From assembly GCA_031308135.1 (NCBI GenBank), contig JAHLJT010009419.1, positions 64,562,723 through 64,626,722 of the forward strand: DNA of 64,000 nt, given 5' to 3'. Made by a program: the position numbers and the translations under genes. Each line of letters opens with the position of its first letter. The first letter of the stretch is position 1. This DNA comes from Acheta domesticus (taxonomy: Eukaryota > Arthropoda > Insecta > Orthoptera > Gryllidae). Below, piece by piece: positions 40,845 through 52,192 of this stretch. The notes below the pieces were generated by a model. The model was not told where the DNA came from, made no database searches, and worked only from the letters and a program-made list of their open reading frames with translations.

Positions 40845-43311
40845 GCTTAGATGATGACAGGAAATGAGTAACTTTCGCGACGCAGCTGAAATTTTGAATT
40901 ATTGAAGGTCATAAAAGTGGCTGTCGCCTTATTTAATGTTTTACTAATGATGACAATTTCGAGTCTTGTCTCTTCCCGGAAAGCGTCACCCAAAAAACGA
41001 ATACAATGTTATGTAGACTTAATTCAATGGAGTAGCGATGGATTGTGTACAATAATTACTATCAGGGAATATAACCGAGAGAAGTTCCGAAAGAGAAACG
41101 TCTTGAGAGTTCGGAACAAATATTGATCTAATTTTCCTTCTAGCTCTAGTGCAGTCACAATATTCGATTCAAATTTTACGATCTATTCAAAATGACAAAT
41201 ATATATAAATATTCTCATATACAATGAAAACTATAATTTATTACGTTTTTGTTTGAAATTATTTCTTTTCTGCTTTTAATCCATACATAAATTTGTTTTC
41301 CATAGAAAGTGAGACAAGGACGAGACTTCAAGTAGCCGAGAATCTACAAGTAGTACAATCGTACAAGTAGTATACTTAATAGAAAATAAAAACCTAAATT
41401 AATAAATACCAATGTAATTCACCCTAATAATTATCAGCCTGTGTCGTTAGAGTATCTATTGAAACAAATTTAAACTATCAAATGTATCTTACTTCTCTGG
41501 GCACATTTTCTTGAGATAAATGAGGAAAATTATAAAATGTTCTTCACGTTCTTGCGACAGGAAATCGATTCTTTGACGAAGAGCACAATAAGGGATAATA
41601 GCCAAAATCTCTACTTAGGATAGAGATTGCAACGCTCCAGAAAACGTGCACAGACTTGTGCTTGCAAATATGATTCTACGTACGTCAGCATACATACGTC
41701 AACATACTTGATAACATAGTACGTCGAACATATTTTTAAATTTTTGACGTTAAATAAATAAATGCCAAAAATATAAAATTTGATGTTTAGGACATCCAAT
41801 CCCGTAATAGCAGCGAAACTCCTCTTTTAATAATTCATAAATTATGTCCACTCCTTTCACACGATGAAACGGTAATCTAACTGCAGACGAGAGTGACTGG
41901 TTGGCGCCTTCGACCACATCTTCCCTCTTATTAACATTTGATTGATCAACTAGCTGATCCCTCGGCTTTGCTGGATTACTTATTTATCACATTCATTTAT
42001 TAAGGGACGTCTCTTGCCGCGCATGCTTCGTCAGTCTTCCACTCCAACTTAACACACCCATTCCGCTCCGACCATACAGCTCCTGCTCCATCCGCTCATC
42101 CTGTTGTTTTCCTCTGTTTCTGCTATCTTCATTTCTTCTGCTCGGCACGTTTTTCGCTCCGCCTCCTCCCTCCGTTTCTGCAGCTACTCTTTATATCGCT
42201 CTTTCCGTTTCGCTCATATTACTCCGCCAGCTCCCAATGTAGAAAAGATACAAGAACTACATTTAGAAGATGATGTTGGTGACGAATATTTTGAAGAAAG
42301 GTCTCGCAATGTAGACGAAGAAGTAGAGTAAGGTGTTTTAATAAAATATCGTGATAACAATGTGGAGGTCAGAGTGAAGTAGCTTGCATTTCACCAAGAA
42401 AGTACAGATTCGATTCCCGGAAAAATTCATGTAAAATGTGTTCCGACAAAACGAGTTTGCCTCACAGGGACCCCTCTCAAGCCTCCTAAACCCTACCCTT
42501 TTGTTGATTACTTCCTAACTCTGGACACGGGATAGTGACACAGACGCGCGTATAGGTAACGTGTCTGGGAAATGCTACTTGGCGCCCCTCTTGACAACGA
42601 CGTACGAACTGTGACAATACAGACTACTACATGTATACAAAGAAACAGATGATTATTCAATGTAAAGCACTGAACTTCCAACAAGGGTTATAGGAGATGC
42701 GTTGCGTCTTTAGGTCGTCATCTTTTTAATGATTTTTTTCTCATGTATGCAAACATGATAAATAAACTTTAATTTCAATACACTGCATTGAAAGTAATAA
42801 CGGGTTATATTCTAGGGATCACAGGATTTACTGTCATCTTGAAAACATTGATGCAATAAAATGGAATGTAATTTATTTTTGAAATGAACAAAACTCGCAC
42901 CGGGGAGAGTGCATTCTGAACTATCCTCGAAGTAAGTTATTTCAGCAGTTGAGAAAAAGGTCTATTATTACTACACTTTCATCATAAATTCAGCAAATAC
43001 TGACTAAATACAGAAAAACTAAAAAACATGCAACATACATTGAAATTTATTTTTCATTAAATACTCACTTAACACTTCCTTAGGCACCGTAAATCAGAAA
43101 GTTCTTTGAAAAGTTGGAAAGAATGTTCTAATAAAAAGATTTATAGCATGGACTACTAGACCCAGTGTAACTAACCACGTTCCGTAAAATGGTGCGCCTA
43201 ACGGTTAGAGGATTACGTTCAGAATTCCTTTCTGAAATTTAATCTATGAACTACAGGCTGGGAAACTTTTGAATCGGTAATTACCCGTGAATAATTAGAA
43301 GACGTTTACTT
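40845..43311. other. Spacer between GR 1 and the next repeat copy
   Basis: No convincing gene. A CT-rich ORF (42,104-42,331) lacks motifs. Around 42,375-42,430 the phrase GATTCGATTCCCGG is a B-box-like sequence, but no A-box is placed correctly, so no SINE or tRNA is called. Confidence 0.5.
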
Positions 43312-44625
43312 TCCCGTATACGTACGTACATACGTTGTATAGGGGAAGTTATGTAATGCTACGGAAAATCGATTTCGAGATTCCAATGGAAAATACACGG
43401 TTTGGAGTCCCCTGATACCGAAAAGGTGGTTCTTTTCAAAACGTCCGTCTGACCGTCTGCCCGTCCGGTCAGTCTGAGAACAACACTAGCACCTAAATCA
43501 TAGGTCTAAATCAAAGAGCCTAAATCATACGATTTCTTCCGAAATGGAAATTCCTCTGTCGATCTGCATTTAATCAATGCGCCGCGATTAAGAAAAACTT
43601 TCTGCAAAATTTGGAGGTTCTTTACATAAAGATCCCCGGACATTTTCAACATTTTCTCAAAAACGGCCCCAAATTGTTTTTAAATTTCTTGTGAGAACAG
43701 AGAAAAATACCCTTATTAAGGTGGCATAGGTCCCATTTTCACAGTTAACTCTGAATTTTCGAAAGTTGTATAAGTTTGAATTTTTGCAGCGTCTTCCTAC
43801 GACTAAATATTGAAGATAGACATTCTACTTTCAAATAAAATTTGTTCTCCGAAGTGAGTTCTTTCAATAAAATTCTGAACGTTTTTTGAAAATTTTAGTA
43901 GTTTTCACGCAATATTGCGCGAAATATTTGCAATTTTAACGATTTACAAAAACAAGATTTTCTCAAAATTGGCTCCAAATATTCAATCTTAGTCCAATTT
44001 TAGTCGAAAACTCAACCGTTTTCTGTGAAAACGTGCGCAAATTACCAAATTTTTCAGAAACGCTCAAATAGAATTTCACAAAAATGGCTCCAGATATTTT
44101 CTTCCACCTTTTTGGACAGATGGCTATTTGTACTCTTTAATGTGACGTAAAGTTCATTTTGGGGTATTTTTTTTCGTGTTTTTCAAAAATGAATCAAATG
44201 TATTTTTTTAAGTTCTCTCATACCGTTAATATGCACATTTACAGCAATTTGTAAACACTATTGTATTTGTAAGTTAAAGTACTTCAAATAACTTCAATTG
44301 AAGTTTCTTGAAAGTTTTCTGTGAAAAAGAGCTTCATATTTTGCATTTGCAGTAGCGCTTAAACGCCATTTTGTTGAAAATGGCTCCAAATTGTACAACG
44401 AAAATTGCCACTTAGGGGAAGGTTTTACTGTTTTTAATGTTCTTAAAATAATATTCCCGTTCTACTATTATTAAACGGAAAAATTAATAACATTTAAAAA
44501 AATGTATTTTGGGTGGCGATAGATGGCAGCTGTCAAGAGTAGTGGCAAGTCCGAATAGTTAGCCGAGACCAAACGAAAAAGAAAACTAATATTAGAAAGT
44601 CTGTCATTCTGTTGCATCACTAGTT
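43312..44625 (+). repeat. Modular repeat family, best complete copy
   Basis: Left end ACTTTCCCGTATACGTACGT with inner GTATAGGGGAAGTTATGTAA, GAAAATCGATTTCGAGATT, CCCCTGATACCGAAAAGG and GTCCGTCTGACCGTCTGCCC. The body follows, including ATGCACATTTACAGCAATTT and AACGCCATTTTGTTGAAAAT phrases. The right end has GGCGATAGATGGCAGCTGTC, GAAAACTAATATTAGAAAGT and GTTGCATCACTAGTTT. Length about 1.31 kb. Confidence 0.85.
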
Positions 44626-44773
44626 TCTTTTCATTTAAATCAGAAACAAAACAATGGGTATAACATAGTACGATGTCACAGAAGTCGTTAAAATATCTTA
44701 TCAACAAATATTTTACCCATGGTTGTAGATATCATATACATTGAAAAGAATTCACTATTCGCGAATATGCGCG

Positions 44774-44962
44774 AAAAGTCACCTCACGGGGGTATGAAGA
44801 CGGCTAGGGCTATCCGCAAAACGTCTCCTCACGGGGGCGTGAAGACGGCTGGGGCAATCCGCGAAACATCTCTACACGGGGGCGTGAAGACGGTTGGAGC
44901 TACCCGCGAAACATCTCCGAGCTATCCGCAAAACACAGGGGCGTGAAGACGGCTGGGACACA
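44774..44962 (+). repeat. 45-bp GC-rich tandem repeat
   Basis: About 3.5 units encoding, in one frame, [15 protein letters not shown] / [15 protein letters not shown] / [15 protein letters not shown]. The reading frame is open across the units because the period is divisible by three. The last unit is partly deleted. No known protein is recognised, and an ATG at 44,719 precedes it. Confidence 0.85.
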
Positions 44963-45341
44963 TGCACCGACACGTGGCGAAACTAGCTTCCCAACTGATA
45001 TTTCGCACTTGCTCAGTTCTTCATATTTCGTACTCCGGTCAGCTGTCGAATATTCATCGTATTCATCTACACACTGTTATTACTATGTCCACTGTCCAGT
45101 GTTACACTTAACGTTTCCTCAGTCCCTAGATGACTATCCAAAATCACTCCAGCCAACGCGTCTGTCCGTATCTTACCGAGTTCTTTTACCCACTGACTAT
45201 CCCATGATCACGCTCCCGCTCTCGCTGGCGCGCTCTCCTGACCCGTTCGGAACGGGTCAAGCGGCAACGCCCATAACTGCCGCGCTATTTCAACAGGGTC
45301 GTCCGCTGCTTCATTTTGCTAAACGTATAATAATATTAATT

Positions 45342-45806
45342 CGTTTCAATATATATATATATATACATATATACACATATATACATATATATATACACAT
45401 ATATACATATATATATACACATATATACATATATATACACATATATACATATATATATACACATATATACATATATATATACACATATATACATATATAT
45501 ATACACATATATACATATATATATACATATATATATACACATATATACATATATATATACATATATACATATATATATACACATATACACATATATATAC
45601 ATATATACATATATATACACATATACACATATATATACACATATACACATATATATACACATATACACATATATATACACATATACACATATATATACAC
45701 ATATACACATATATATACACATATACACATATATATACACATATACACATATATATACACATATACACATATATATACACATATATATACATATATATAC
45801 ATATTG
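45342..45806. repeat. 465-bp TA/CA microsatellite with CGTTTCAAT anchor
   Basis: Alternating ATATATATACACATATATACAT units, becoming very regular (ATACACATATACACATATAT) after 45,585. It begins directly at TTCGTTTCAAT. The long Tyr/Ile/Cys/Val ORFs over it in several frames are artefacts of the repeat. Confidence 0.97.
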
Positions 45807-47017
45807 TGACCGTACTTACCTTTATCGGTAGTTAGGGATGCACATATCATAAACATTTTGTGTTCATTAGGGTACGGGAAGTCTTTAAGGGGGATACTTT
45901 AACCAGCATGTCTAAATTCGATGAATCTGTTATTACACAGACAGGATTTATTAAGAATAACAATTTACATTATTAATAATACAATTTACATTACTGAAAT
46001 GATCGCAGATCATTAATGAATACTAATTAAACGATTTACATTATATGTCTCTGATTGTTCCTATTGTTTTTACATTCTTATTCCCGTTTATGATACTTCC
46101 ATCTCTCTGAAATTACATGCCACCCGCTCTTATCACAGACTCTGTTGCTCTTCTTTATTACTCCGATGAGTATCCTGAACCGGCATATCCCATATCCGAC
46201 CCCCATCCATTCTTATTCATAATTATCGTTACTTATCTGAGCCTTCCACTGATGCTGCCTTCCGTGCGATGCGACGCCACGTGCCGCTACCCGATGCTGT
46301 TGCCGTGAGGTGGCCTTGGCGCCGCCGTCGTTCTGCGTCTGCACACGTGTCGCTAACGGTCCGTCCTCGCACACCGGCGTTGTCTCACCGCCAACTTCTT
46401 TTCCCACACGTCGGAATTCCAGTTTCGGCTCGCAGGGCTCCACAACGCGGTCCCGCACGCGCACAGCTACACCGACTGGTTGAGGATTAATAAAAGATCG
46501 TTTTCTCTTTTCGATTGCATCTATTTCCGTAACACATTAATCTTTCCTTTGTGTTCCCTCCGTCACACTGGTCTCCCCAAAAATCATCACTATCACCACT
46601 AATGTTCTAATTCTCACATCACCTTGTCGCAATTGCAGTATTGCCCACGTGTCCATTCAATGTCGAACTTCTCTAGCCAAATTTCGTGATTTTGTCTTTT
46701 CGAACACATTTATGACAATCCTTAATCACCTTCATCACTGAGTTTGTCACACTTCTTCTTCCTTTGATCCAAATGGCCTCGATTAATCCCGATTTCTTCC
46801 ACAACATCATCACATCACTCCTCTGTCGCCATCTCCCCTCGTTACCTGTCCGCCATTCGCTCCCGACTGACTTCCGCTCGATGTGACCGACCAATCCCAC
46901 GTTCCAGGCGCTCGTTCACGGCTCCGGTTTGATTTACCCCACGACGATTCATTGACTACGCGCCACTTTCGAATGTTGTGATTTGCCTAATGCTGGTGTT
47001 TTGACCATACGGTCAAA
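45807..47017. other. Mixed-GC spacer, no gene supported
   Basis: Contains a GC-richer stretch at 46,250-46,490 and CT-rich sequence to 46,980. ORFs in opposite strands overlap one another with no motif, splice structure or repeat pairing that would favour any. Confidence 0.5.
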
Positions 47018-47090
47018 AAATATATATACATATATATATGCATACATATATATACATACATATATGTACACACATATTGAAACGAATTGT
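47018..47090. repeat. ATAC microsatellite with inverted CGTTTCAAT anchor
   Basis: TATATACATATATATGCATA-type repeats end at CACATATTGAAACGAATT, the reverse complement of AATTCGTTTCAATATGTG. The anchor is in opposite orientation to the one at 45,340. Confidence 0.9.
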
Positions 47091-47429
47091 TATCACTCAC
47101 GTGATAACAATGTGTTTTGGCGCATATTAAGAATTTGAACTGCGCGGCAGCGGCCGGCACACCACGGAGTCGGGTGCGAGGAACCGGAGTCGGTTCGCGG
47201 CGAGAAACCGAAGGCCACGAAGCGCGGGTCAGTAGCGGAGAGAATGTCATGAGAGGCAGACGTGCGGAGTGGCGCGGACTGTTGATCGGTGAGAGTAGTG
47301 AAAGTGAACGTGGTGCCGTAGGACTGAACGTGGTGCCGGAGGACTGGAAAGGCGAGGTGTCAAGGAAAGTAAGTGACGAGAGTGAAGCACTAGTTGGAAG
47401 GTGAAACGAGACGAGACGGACATGGGATC

Positions 47430-48400
47430 GTGTTGTAGACCCCACGGGAATTTTCCATTTTTTGGAAAAGAAAGGGTAAAGCCCAAAATTATTTGTGAGT
47501 GTAACCATATTGCTTTTACTATGTTGTAGACGGCGTTTAATCTTCAGAATCCAAATCCTTGTAGTTCAGGTGTTATAAGAACTCAAATATAGAATATCTT
47601 TACACAGTGGGTGTGTTTTGATTAATATTCAATATTTTTTCAATCGGAACGGTGCTAGCCTAAAATTATTTGAGATTGGCATATTGATATGTAATGTATG
47701 ATATGTATTGATATGTAATGTACTATTTGAGGAATGAAAAATTAGTTAAAAGTTATATTGTATTATTATTTGTGGGAATAACCGTAAAATTATTTGTGGG
47801 TATAACCCTATTCCTTATTATGTGTTGTATGTCACACGCCACTGCCATGAGGCAAATCCTAGTACTTCTGTTTTTATGAGAACGGAAATGTTGAATATCG
47901 AAAAAAATATGCACTGGTTTTGACTAATATCCCGTTTTTAGTATGATCTAATATAGCCCGAAATTTTTTTAAGATTTGAATATTATTAGCTAATTTATGT
48001 GCAATAGTTAATAAATTCTTTATTTGAATTGGTACAGAATTTTGGGGTTTACTTTTTCTGATGTGGAAACGTGGTCAAAAAGTATATTGTAGTTCTCACG
48101 CGAATTTTCCATTTCTTGGAAAAGTAACAGCGAACTTCAAAATGATTCATGAGTATAGCCGTATTCCCTATCATGTGTTGTATAAGGCCCTTTATTGCCA
48201 GGAACGCAATCCTTTTAGTTCAGGTTTTATAAGATCGCAAATATTGTATAGCAGAAACAAAAGTTATTCTATTGATTATTATTCCTTTATTTTTCAATAT
48301 GAAAGAGTCTAGCCCGAAATTATTTGAGATTAGCTAATTTGAGAAGCAATGTACGTGCAAATGTGATTTTTTTGGACGAATGAAAGATTGAGAAAAAATG
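47430..48400 (+). repeat. Three divergent tandem units of about 310-330 bp
   Basis: Units at about 47,437-47,760, 47,760-48,060 and 48,070-48,400. Shared landmarks, in order: GGGAATTTTCCATTTTTTGG / GCGAATTTTCCATTTCTTGG, a TTATTTGTGAGTGTAACC-type phrase, ATGTTGTA, ATCC...AGTTCAGGT, and AGCC(T/C)(A/G)AAATTATTTGAGATT. Heavily diverged, non-coding. Confidence 0.7.
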
Positions 48401-48879
48401 TAGTTTGCATGTTACACTAGGCCCTATTCTTTTCCCATTTTTGGATTTCTATATTTTTGATTGTGATTTTAGAATTGTAGATGTATAGTTAAATAACTAT
48501 TTTATCTTTTAATTCGTCGGTGGAGAGAATTTTTCTTGTATGAAATATTTAACAAGTCCATATTGGATGTTTACACAGGAATGAATCAAAGTAATTATTT
48601 TAAGGCTTGATATTGATCCTGTCGGAATAAATGGTAAAACTCTCAACAAATATATTTTTTTCTTTTTAATGTTGGAAATACACGTGTACGGTATAATTCT
48701 CCCAGAATATGAGTGAAATTTATCCGGATTTCCTAGTTTTGAGATAGTGAGATTCTAGCTTCGCCATCCTCGTTTCTGCTAAGTTGATTTCGGGCCGTTT
48801 TTTGATGACACTAAAGAACCCAAAATTATGGCGCAATATTTTTTGAGTTGAGTTGCAATTGGGATGGTTTAAAATATTT

Positions 48880-49937
48880 TTATCGTACTTAGGGGGAGTT
48901 TCAAAATTTTGAAAAGCAACAAAAATTTTGCATGTTTACGACCACACAAATATTTTCGAATTTTCAGTACGGGTGGGTGTTAAATTAACAACCCACAATT
49001 TTTAACCTTAATTTCGGAGATTGTAGGGTACCAAAAATAATGTTTCTGGTGTCACTGAAGAGCCCAAAAATATCCCAAACTAATGGTGAGAGAAATTTTG
49101 AAATTTGGGTATTAGGGGTGGTTTTGATTTTTTGTTTTTGTATTTAGGGGGGTGTTTCGGAATTTTGAAAATTGGCCCCCAGGAGCCCAAAATTCACTTG
49201 TTTTGACCGTACAAAAAAATTGAGTTTTGAGGAAGTGGGGGTGCTAGCTGTACCACCCCTATTTTTAAACCTTAATTTCGGGGTGTTGTGGGGCACAAAA
49301 AATAATGTTCTTGGTGTCTCTGAAGAGCCCAAAATTATTCAAAACTAATGGCGGAAGAATTTTTGAAATGTGAGAAGTAGGGGTGGTTTTGATTTTTTAG
49401 GAATTTTAGAATTAGGGGTGGTTTTGGTTTTGTTTTTGAGTTTAGGGGTGTGTTTCGGAATTTTGAAAATTGGTCCCCAGGAGCCCAAAATTCACTGGTT
49501 TTGACCGTACAAAAAATTTTGAGTTTTGAGGAAGTGGGGGTGCTAGCTTTACCACCCCTATTTTTGGAACCTTAATTTCGGGGTGTTGTGGGACACCAAA
49601 AATAATATTCTTGGTGTCACTGAAGAGCCCAAAATTATCTCAAACTCATGGCGGAAGAATTTGTGAACTTTGAGAATTAGGGGTGGTTTTGATTTTTTGT
49701 TTTTGAGTTTAGGGGTGTGTTTCGAAATTTTGAAAAGTGGCCCCCAGAAGCCCAAAATTCACTTGTTTTGACCGTGTAAAAAAATTTGAATTTTAAGAAA
49801 GTGGGGGTGCTAGCTTTACCGTCCAAAATTTGAAATCGTAATTTCGGGGTGATGGGAGGTAGCCCAAAATTTTTGCAAGGGGGCTGAAATTAGCCCAAAA
49901 TTATGGTGCAAGAATTTTTGAGTTTTGAGAAAGTGGG
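48880..49937 (+). repeat. Four-unit tandem array, 255-298-bp units
   Basis: Landmark AATTTTGAAAAT-x-GGCCCCCAG near 48,907, 49,161, 49,459 and 49,726. Each later unit includes AGCCCAAAATTCACTTGTTT, GAAGTGGGGGTGCTAGCT, ACCTTAATTTCGGGGTGTTG and TTGGTGTC(A/T)CTGAAGAGC. The second unit has an extra internal duplication of about 31 bp (TTAGGGGTGGTTTTG). The array stops abruptly at a GC-rich segment from 49,938. The AGCCCAAAATTAT phrase is shared with the 47.4-48.4-kb array, so both may come from one family. Confidence 0.85.
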
Positions 49938-50445
49938 GGTGCTAGCTTTACCGACGTGACCGGGGCGGCATCGGAAGACCCCCTTCCCCGCGCCGGCCTT
50001 CCCTCCGCGGCACGAAGAGACGCGCTCGGCGCTCGGCGCTCGGCGCCGGCTCGACGGTGGAGGAGCGAGCAGGCAGCAACGCAAGTCAGGTTGGAGTATC
50101 AATAGTAAAAGTGGCTGGAAGGTTGGGGAGGGAGGAGAAGTAGCACGTGGAGAACAGTGATTTCGTGTTGAGGCCCCGCCAAATATTGGAGTCATTATAG
50201 GAAGTGAAGCCCCGGGAGGGCGGATAATAGCGAAAGGGGTTATAAACACAAGGGAAAAACAGAATGAATGCTAGTATAAGCGCCAAAGGCAACAAAATTT
50301 GTAAAACAATTATTTCTGTAATAAAAAGTTCTTGTTAACCACCATTTCCAGTGTGCGCGTGATTTGCCAGAGCCCAGTCCTTGTCCCCTTTCTTTCTTTC
50401 ATTCTTTTTATTTTTTACAAATCTTGTGCAGAGTCTATCCACGAC
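49938..50445. other. GC-rich segment then unique sequence
   Basis: 49,940-50,060 is very GC-rich (CCCCGCGCCGGCC, GCTCGGCGCTCGGCGCTCGG). The rest is mixed, with AATAAAAAG near 50,320. ORFs on both strands overlap and none has motifs. It could be one end of an element whose other part is cut by the microsatellite that follows. Confidence 0.4.
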
Positions 50446-50451
50446 TCGTTT

Positions 50452-50504
<53 letters not shown>

Positions 50505-50568
50505 TATACATACATACATATACATACACATACATATACATACATACATATACATACATACATAGAAC
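50446..50568. repeat. TA then TACA microsatellite with CGTTTCAAT anchor
   Basis: CTCGTTTCAAT is followed by about 20 TA dinucleotides, then TACATACA/CATATACATA units to 50,568. Same anchor and orientation as at 45,340. Confidence 0.97.
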
Positions 50569-50637
50569 AAATTTTGACTTTATTAATCCTAGTGTATAGT
50601 GCGAGTTTTATAAAGCTGCCTCTTGATGGAAGTCTCA

Positions 50638-50798
50638 CGTCTTCACGATGGAATATATCGCGGCATTTCACGTCTCTCTCGGCCTTACCGGTAGATGTCG
50701 CACGACCGCGACCGTATCAAGCACTGGTTGATCATGAGATATCCAGCGGCACGACCCAGAAAGACGCGAAATGCTGGGATATATTCCGTCATGAAGAT
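50638..50798. repeat. Imperfect foldback, about 34-bp arms
   Basis: CTTCACGATGGAATATATCG with CGGCATTTCACGTC (50,640-50,673) is the near reverse complement of GACGCGAAATGCTGGGATAT with ATTCCGTCATGAAG (50,763-50,797). The 90-nt centre contains CCGCGACC and GGTTGATCATGAGATATCC. It borders the piggyBac fragment. Confidence 0.75.
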
Positions 50799-50819
50799 GG
50801 GCCTTCAGAGACAAATTTA

Positions 50820-51140
50820 TGAAAATCGAACTATAAAAGTTCCCAGGTTCTGCAAGAAAGAAAGGGAAAGGATTCAGCTCAGTCAACCAGCTTCTCTCCA
50901 CACTTACAATAAATACATGGGAGGAGTTTATCAAAATGATTGGCTCCTAGAAAAACACACAATAGCCATTCGGAGAAAAAATTGTTTTGTTGCTTATTTA
51001 CTAGAATCATTGAAATGGCTGTTGTCATTACTTATTGTTTATATAATTTAATTCATGGCAAACATTCGATTTTTATGAAAGAATGCCGACAACAAATTGC
51101 TGTTCCTTATTTGAAGAAAAGTATTGGCGACATATAGGTA
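50820..51140 (+). pseudogene. piggyBac-family transposase fragment
   Basis: The frame gives RFCKKERERIQLSQPASLHT followed by YNKYMGGVYQNDWLLEKHTI and AIRRKNCFVAYLLESLKW. The block P-x-x-x-x-x-YNKYMGGV-x-x-x-D followed by IR-x-KKxx is the conserved C-terminal part of the piggyBac DDE domain; the usual Asp after GGV is Tyr here. After about 51,030 the similarity moves to the next frame (VVITYCLYNLIHGKHSIFMK, then QQIAVPYLKKS). Both the N-terminal two thirds and the ends of the element are missing. Confidence 0.7.
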
Positions 51141-52192
51141 TACGAAAGGAAGGCCTTCAGCAGCAGTTTTCGAAACCATGTTTGTAGTAGAAGCCTGTTC
51201 AATTATTACTATCAAGTTCTTTTTGAAAATATTCATGTAGTGTAATCATACTGGCTTTGTTGATACATTACAATAACATATGTAATTATGTTGTATCATT
51301 ATTTTATTTTTGTTTTAAATTTGAAAAAGTAGTTACTTAAGTCCGAATCCAGTGGGCATAAACATGTGTCATGAAGACTTACTTTTATTATATCGGAAAA
51401 CTTCACAGCAAGTCCCAACGTCCTCATATGAGAACAGTTCTACACACTTCCCCAAATTAATAATTTGAATTAATTTTGATAAAACCTAAACAACTAGTAC
51501 TCAATTATGATGGTGTTTGGAATTACATTTGAAAAAACTGCAGTAAAAATAATTTGGGACTTATGGGTTGCAATTCCCAATCCACCTAGGCTTCATTCTT
51601 GCTGGGCGTTACCGTGTGTTGCGAGGCGGGGTCAAGAAAAACGGAACGAGCGGCCGACGCGGGAGGAAGACGGGACGTAACTAATGCTGGGCTAGGAGAC
51701 GACAGCGTTGGGGCGATTTGTGGCAAGAGAACAACCAGCGCTGACGGAGCGGGAAGACGGTGGCGGGGTGTATGTTCTATCACCTTATACTTTTAAATCT
51801 GCACGGACGCAGAAGAAGCCTGAATTTACTTGAATATTTCAGCGGTATTTAAAGTAAAAGAAAAGTGAGCAAAATAATATAACCTCGCAAGAGATTTTTA
51901 AAGCGGAGTACGAAAAGATCGTATGAGGATGCACCGACTGAAATGGAAGGAAGAAGGGAAATACAAAGAACAATTGATGAAATAATACCAATATCAATTA
52001 ATAGAAAAAACAAATTGTGGAAAACACATTTACTTATTGAAATTAATTAACTACATTTTTTACAATATATAGAGAAGTGTCTCAGCATCTACAAAAAGGC
52101 TTACGTATGTCATTTGTGCTCATAAAAGTACCGGAAGAGAAATGAACATAAACATTAACACACATTTCAGGAAATCATAAATCAAACATGGT
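51141..52192. other. Spacer, no gene supported
   Basis: AT-rich apart from a GC-rich stretch at 51,610-51,770 (GCGGCCGACGCGGGAGGAAG), which gives overlapping ORFs on both strands. No motif or repeat partner seen. Confidence 0.5.

Noticed and set aside
42375..42430. GATTCGATTCCCGG as a SINE or tRNA B-box
   Set aside because: No A-box at the right distance and no cloverleaf.
44774..44962. CRISPR-like direct repeats
   Set aside because: Units are contiguous with no unique spacers, and the host is a eukaryote.
45311..45856. Long Tyr/Ile/Cys/Val ORFs on both strands
   Set aside because: They are translations of the TA/CA microsatellite; every frame is open by composition.
46987..47508. 173-codon minus-strand ORF
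   Set aside because: Ser/Pro/Thr-rich, runs into the microsatellite, no motif; an overlapping plus-strand ORF is equally plausible and equally unsupported.
50332..50671. Several ORFs rich in YIYI
   Set aside because: Product of the TA microsatellite at 50,457-50,568.
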